Shown here piece after piece: positions 5,960 to 8,034 of a DNA stretch of 8,034 nt. The notes under the pieces are model-generated. The model worked only from the letters and a program-made list of their open reading frames with translations. It did no database searches and was not told the DNA's origin. The first letter of the stretch is position 1. Each line of letters starts with the position of its first letter. Source of the DNA: DATAWZ01 sp036266975 (GTDB taxonomy: Bacteria; Actinomycetota; Thermoleophilia; Solirubrobacterales; Solirubrobacteraceae); assembly GCA_036266975.1 (NCBI GenBank), contig DATAWZ010000055.1, positions 1 to 8,034 on the forward strand, in the 5' to 3' direction. The translations under genes and the position numbers were made by a program.

Positions 5960-6703
5960 ATGCCCGCACAGGCCTACGCCGGCAAAGAATGCGTCTGCCA
6001 GCTGCGCCTGGGCACGTGCGATCAGTCGTGTGTGCGCGACATGCTCGACACGCGCTTCTACATCGCCTGCCTGAATCTGCGGGGCCGGCCGTGCCTGGTC
6101 GTCGGGGGCGGAGAGGTGGGCGTGGAGAAGGTCGAGGGGCTGCTCGCGTGCGACGCCCGCGTGGTGCTCGTGGCGCCCGACGCCGAGCCATCGCTGCAGT
6201 CGCTGGCCGCCGAGGGATCGATCGAGTGGCGCCGGCGGGCGTGGGAGCCCGCGGACCTGGAGGGCGTGTTCCTGGCCATCGCCGCCACCAACGACACCGA
6301 CGTGAATATCGCGGTCTACGATCGCGCCGAGCAGCGCGCGATGCTCGTCAACGTCGTCGACGTGCCGCCGCTGTGCAACTTCATCCTGCCGGCGATCGTG
6401 CGCACGGGGCCGCTCGCCATCGCGATCTCCACGGCCGGCGCCTCACCGGCGCTGGCCAAGCGCATGAAGCGCGAGATCTCCGAGCAGTTCGGCGAGCCCT
6501 ACGCGCAGCTGGCCGTGCTGCTCAACGAGGTGCGCGGCTGGGCCAAGGGCACGCTGCCGACCTACCAGGACCGCAAGGAGTTCTTCGAGGGCATCGTCGG
6601 CGGACAACCGGACCCGATCGCGCTGCTGCGCGCCGGCGACGAGCAGGCCGTGCGCGCGCTGATCGCCGCCGCGCGGGCCGAGCGCGAGCCCGCGGCGGCC
6701 TGA
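5960..6703 (+). CDS. Precorrin-2 dehydrogenase / sirohydrochlorin ferrochelatase (CysG N-domain/Met8p-type), with Cys-rich N-terminal extension
   Basis: Predicted to oxidise precorrin-2 to sirohydrochlorin with NAD and to insert iron to give siroheme, the cofactor of assimilatory nitrite and sulfite reductases; cytosolic. A Rossmann motif LVVGGGEVGVEK lies at 46-57, followed by AIAATNDTDVN (106-116). Next is NVVDVPPLCNFILPA (131-145), whose D134 matches the catalytic Asp of Met8p/CysG, then ISTAGASPALAKRMKREI (156-173), the CysG dimerisation-loop motif. The uroporphyrinogen methyltransferase domain of full CysG is absent, so that step must be encoded elsewhere. Relatives usually begin near MLDTRFYIACLNLRG, Met28 here (ATG at 6041). 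The upstream ATG adds 27 residues with C11, C13, C20 and C24. I kept 5960 because a -10-like box sits 6 nt before it, but 6041 is a real alternative. First of three packed genes. Confidence 0.88.
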   Translation: MPAQAYAGKECVCQLRLGTCDQSCVRDMLDTRFYIACLNLRGRPCLVVGGGEVGVEKVEGLLACDARVVLVAPDAEPSLQSLAAEGSIEWRRRAWEPADLEGVFLAIAATNDTDVNIAVYDRAEQRAMLVNVVDVPPLCNFILPAIVRTGPLAIAISTAGASPALAKRMKREISEQFGEPYAQLAVLLNEVRGWAKGTLPTYQDRKEFFEGIVGGQPDPIALLRAGDEQAVRALIAAARAEREPAAA

Positions 6704-6732
6704 GCGGGGCAGCCCGGCGCCCAGGTTTCGCC

Positions 6733-7407
6733 GTGGCGCGGAACGCCGGCTCGATCCCGACGCCTCCGGACCTTCCCGCTCAGCTCGCGCCGGGCGCGGC
6801 GTGTACCCTCGCGCACGACGGGTACTGCGCCGAGACCGGCATCGAAGGGGCGCGCTTTGACGGCGCGCACGCCCGCGGGCTGCGTCTGGAGACGGTGCGC
6901 CTGGCCGGCGTCGAGGCCGCTGGCGCCCGCCTCGAGTCCTTCAGCGTTCTCGACACGGCGCTGCGCGACTGCGACCTGGCGGGGATCGATGGCCGGCGTG
7001 GCTCGCTGTGGCGAGTGACCATCCACGGCACCCGCCTCACCGGCGCGATGCTCGCCGAGTCGACCCTGCGCGACGTGACGCTGCGCGACTGCCGCATCGA
7101 TCTCGCCTCGTTCGCCGGCGCGCGCTTGGAGCGAGTGACGTTCGAATCCTGCCGCCTCACGGAGACCGGCTTTCTCGAGGCCCAGCTGGACCGGGTGCGC
7201 TTCCACGACTGCGACCTGACCCGCGCCGACCTCCGCGGGGCGACGCTGCGCGCGTGCGAGCTGCGCGGCTGCGAGCTGGACGATCTGCAGGGGATCGAGC
7301 AGCTGCGCGGGGCGGCGATGCCGTGGGCCGACATCGTCGGCTCGGCGGGCGTGTTCGCGCGGGCGCTCGGCATCAAGATCCTGGAGAACGAGGCAGACCG
7401 TCGATAA
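6733..7407 (+). CDS. Pentapeptide-repeat protein
   Basis: A 224-aa protein whose residues about 36-185 follow the A(D/N)LXX-type five-residue pattern (GARFDGAHARGLRLETVRLAG…), expected to form a right-handed quadrilateral beta-helix with 20 residues per coil. Cysteines recur at 80, 120, 140, 160 and 180, exactly one coil apart apart from position 100 (Thr), so they should stack on one face; C175 lies in the neighbouring column. The C-terminus (LQGIEQLRGAAMPWADIV…ALGI) is the cap often seen on actinobacterial members. No signal peptide or membrane segment. Known relatives include DNA-mimic gyrase protectors (Qnr/MfpA), but nothing here proves that role. The start is the GTG at 6733, 29 nt after the siroheme gene; the upstream in-frame sequence reads through that gene in another frame and is not coding. 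Only a weak AGG precedes it. It is very likely co-transcribed with its neighbours. Confidence 0.85.
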   Translation: MARNAGSIPTPPDLPAQLAPGAACTLAHDGYCAETGIEGARFDGAHARGLRLETVRLAGVEAAGARLESFSVLDTALRDCDLAGIDGRRGSLWRVTIHGTRLTGAMLAESTLRDVTLRDCRIDLASFAGARLERVTFESCRLTETGFLEAQLDRVRFHDCDLTRADLRGATLRACELRGCELDDLQGIEQLRGAAMPWADIVGSAGVFARALGIKILENEADRR

Positions 7408-7408
7408 T
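7403..7408 (+). promoter_or_regulatory. Candidate -10 box (GATAAT) before moaC
   Basis: GATAAT overlaps the TAA stop of the pentapeptide gene and ends 10 nt before the moaC ATG. It matches the -10 pattern but lacks a clear -35, and part of it is forced by the stop codon. It might provide extra moaC transcription besides read-through. Confidence 0.3.
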
Positions 7409-7418
7409 CAACCTGCAG

Positions 7419-7910
7419 ATGAGCGAGTTGAGCCACCTGGACGAGCACGGCCGCGCGCGCATGGTCGACACCTCGGCCAAGCCCGAGAGCGTGCGCGAGG
7501 CCACCGCGCGGGCGCTCGTGCGCATGTCACCGGCGACCGCCGCCGCCCTCGCGCGCGGCGAGCTGCCCAAGGGCGAGGTGCTCGGCACCGCACGGATCGC
7601 CGGCATCCAGGCGGCCAAGCGCACCGGCGAGCTGATCCCGCTGTGCCACCCGCTCGCGCTCGACCACGTCGACGTGCAGGCGAGCGTCGACGTCGACGCC
7701 GGGCTGGTGACGCTCGAGGCGAGCGCGCGCATCAACGCGCGCACCGGCGTGGAGATGGAGGCGATGACCGCCGCCTCGGTGGCCGCGCTGACCGTCTACG
7801 ACATGGTCAAGGGCGTCGAGCGCGGCGTGCAGATCGCCGAGGTGGTCCTGCTGCGCAAGCGCGGCGGGCGACACGACTACGACCGCGAGGGCCAGTGGTG
7901 CCTCCTGTAA
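7419..7910 (+). CDS. moaC: Cyclic pyranopterin monophosphate synthase MoaC
   Basis: Converts the 3',8-cyclo-GTP made by MoaA into cyclic pyranopterin monophosphate, the second step of molybdenum cofactor synthesis; cytosolic. The 163-aa chain is the normal family length. Conserved stretches are LSHLDEHGRARMVDTSAK (4-21), KGEVLGTARIAGIQAAKRT (51-69), LIPLCHPL (72-79), and VEMEAMTAASVAALTVYDM (111-129) followed by VKG. Catalytic residues K51, H77, D128 and K131 fall at the same numbers as recalled for E. coli MoaC. The C-terminus (GGRHDYDREGQWCLL) differs from the GGKSG(D/H)-type ending of many homologues but is outside the core. The ATG at 7419 gives the standard N-terminus. It lies 11 nt after the pentapeptide gene, no Shine-Dalgarno site is present, and a large palindromic element follows within about 10 nt. 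Confidence 0.97.
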   Translation: MSELSHLDEHGRARMVDTSAKPESVREATARALVRMSPATAAALARGELPKGEVLGTARIAGIQAAKRTGELIPLCHPLALDHVDVQASVDVDAGLVTLEASARINARTGVEMEAMTAASVAALTVYDMVKGVERGVQIAEVVLLRKRGGRHDYDREGQWCLL

Positions 7911-7920
7911 ATCCGGTCGT

Positions 7921-8028
7921 CGATTCGCGAGCGAAAATCGAGCATGGCCAGGACGCAGGGAGCCGGAATAGCAGCGCTATTTCGGCTCCCGAGGACGCCG
8001 CCAGGCGAAGATTTGCAGCCGCGAAGCG
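7921..8028. repeat. 108-nt nested imperfect palindrome downstream of moaC (dispersed repeat or structured RNA)
   Basis: This fills the tail of the window (7911-8034), which holds no recognised gene. The core is a 15-bp stem (7958-7972 with 7976-7990, one G-T position, 3-nt loop), strong enough to act as a terminator for moaC although no T-tract follows. Outside it the symmetry continues. GCaTGGC (7942-7948) pairs with GCCAgGC (8000-8006), AAATC (7935-7939) with GATTT (8010-8014), and TTCGCG (7924-7929) with CGCGAA (8020-8025), plus 7921-7922 with 8027-8028; only one base is bulged. Between core and second stem is a symmetric 9x9 unpaired segment with AGGACGC on both sides. The symmetry exceeds a plain terminator and suggests an intergenic palindromic repeat or a folded RNA. 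Which of these it is cannot be decided from one copy. Confidence 0.7.
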
Positions 8029-8034
8029 GGAGCG

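Noticed and set aside
7921..8028. Palindrome as an integron attC site
   Set aside because: The required RYYYAAC and GTTRRRY core-site motifs are absent at its ends, and no integrase or cassette structure is visible.
7944..8034. Possible new plus-strand gene starting with ATG 7944 (MARTQGAGIAALFRLP…)
   Set aside because: The frame lies wholly inside the palindromic element, other frames are equally open, and nothing in the peptide is recognisable.

Overview
The window comes from a very G+C-rich bacterial chromosome. Codon third positions are almost all G or C, there are several GTG starts, and Shine-Dalgarno sites are scarce. Gene content suggests a high-G+C actinobacterium: an AbiEi/DUF559 orphan, a secreted collagen-like protein with an 'ALGG…A' type leader, and an aldehyde dehydrogenase-like protein with a Trp-rich C-terminal tail. 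The Thermoleophilia/Solirubrobacterales are my best guess; this is inference, because no marker gene fixes the lineage. No rRNA, tRNA, CRISPR array, insertion sequence or prophage gene is visible.

Layout, left to right. (1) 2-808, +: 3' part of a DUF559 nuclease-fold protein with an AbiEi-type N-terminus, cut by the window edge. (2) 833-1990, -: epoxide hydrolase. (3) 2057-3112, -: secreted collagen-like protein with a strong RBS and a clear hairpin terminator at 2011-2048. (4) 3113-3296: divergent control region holding a 12-nt inverted repeat and promoter-like elements. (5) 3297-4877, +: aldehyde dehydrogenase-fold protein that has lost its catalytic residues. (6) 4903-5874, -: membrane-anchored HtrA-like serine protease without a PDZ domain. 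(7) 5875-5959: second divergent control region. (8) 5960-7910, +: three closely packed genes, namely a precorrin-2 dehydrogenase/sirohydrochlorin ferrochelatase-type protein, a pentapeptide-repeat protein and MoaC. (9) 7911-8034: no recognised gene, but a 108-nt nested imperfect palindrome.

Working together: the right-hand cluster joins siroheme formation with molybdenum cofactor synthesis. These cofactors serve nitrite/sulfite reductases and nitrate reductase or other Mo enzymes, so co-expression makes metabolic sense. The left-hand genes look independent of one another. The most notable points are the aldehyde dehydrogenase-like protein with four substituted key residues, the long palindromic element after moaC, the long inverted repeat in front of the aldehyde dehydrogenase-like gene, and a four-cysteine N-terminal extension on the siroheme enzyme. 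No complete new multi-gene system is evident.
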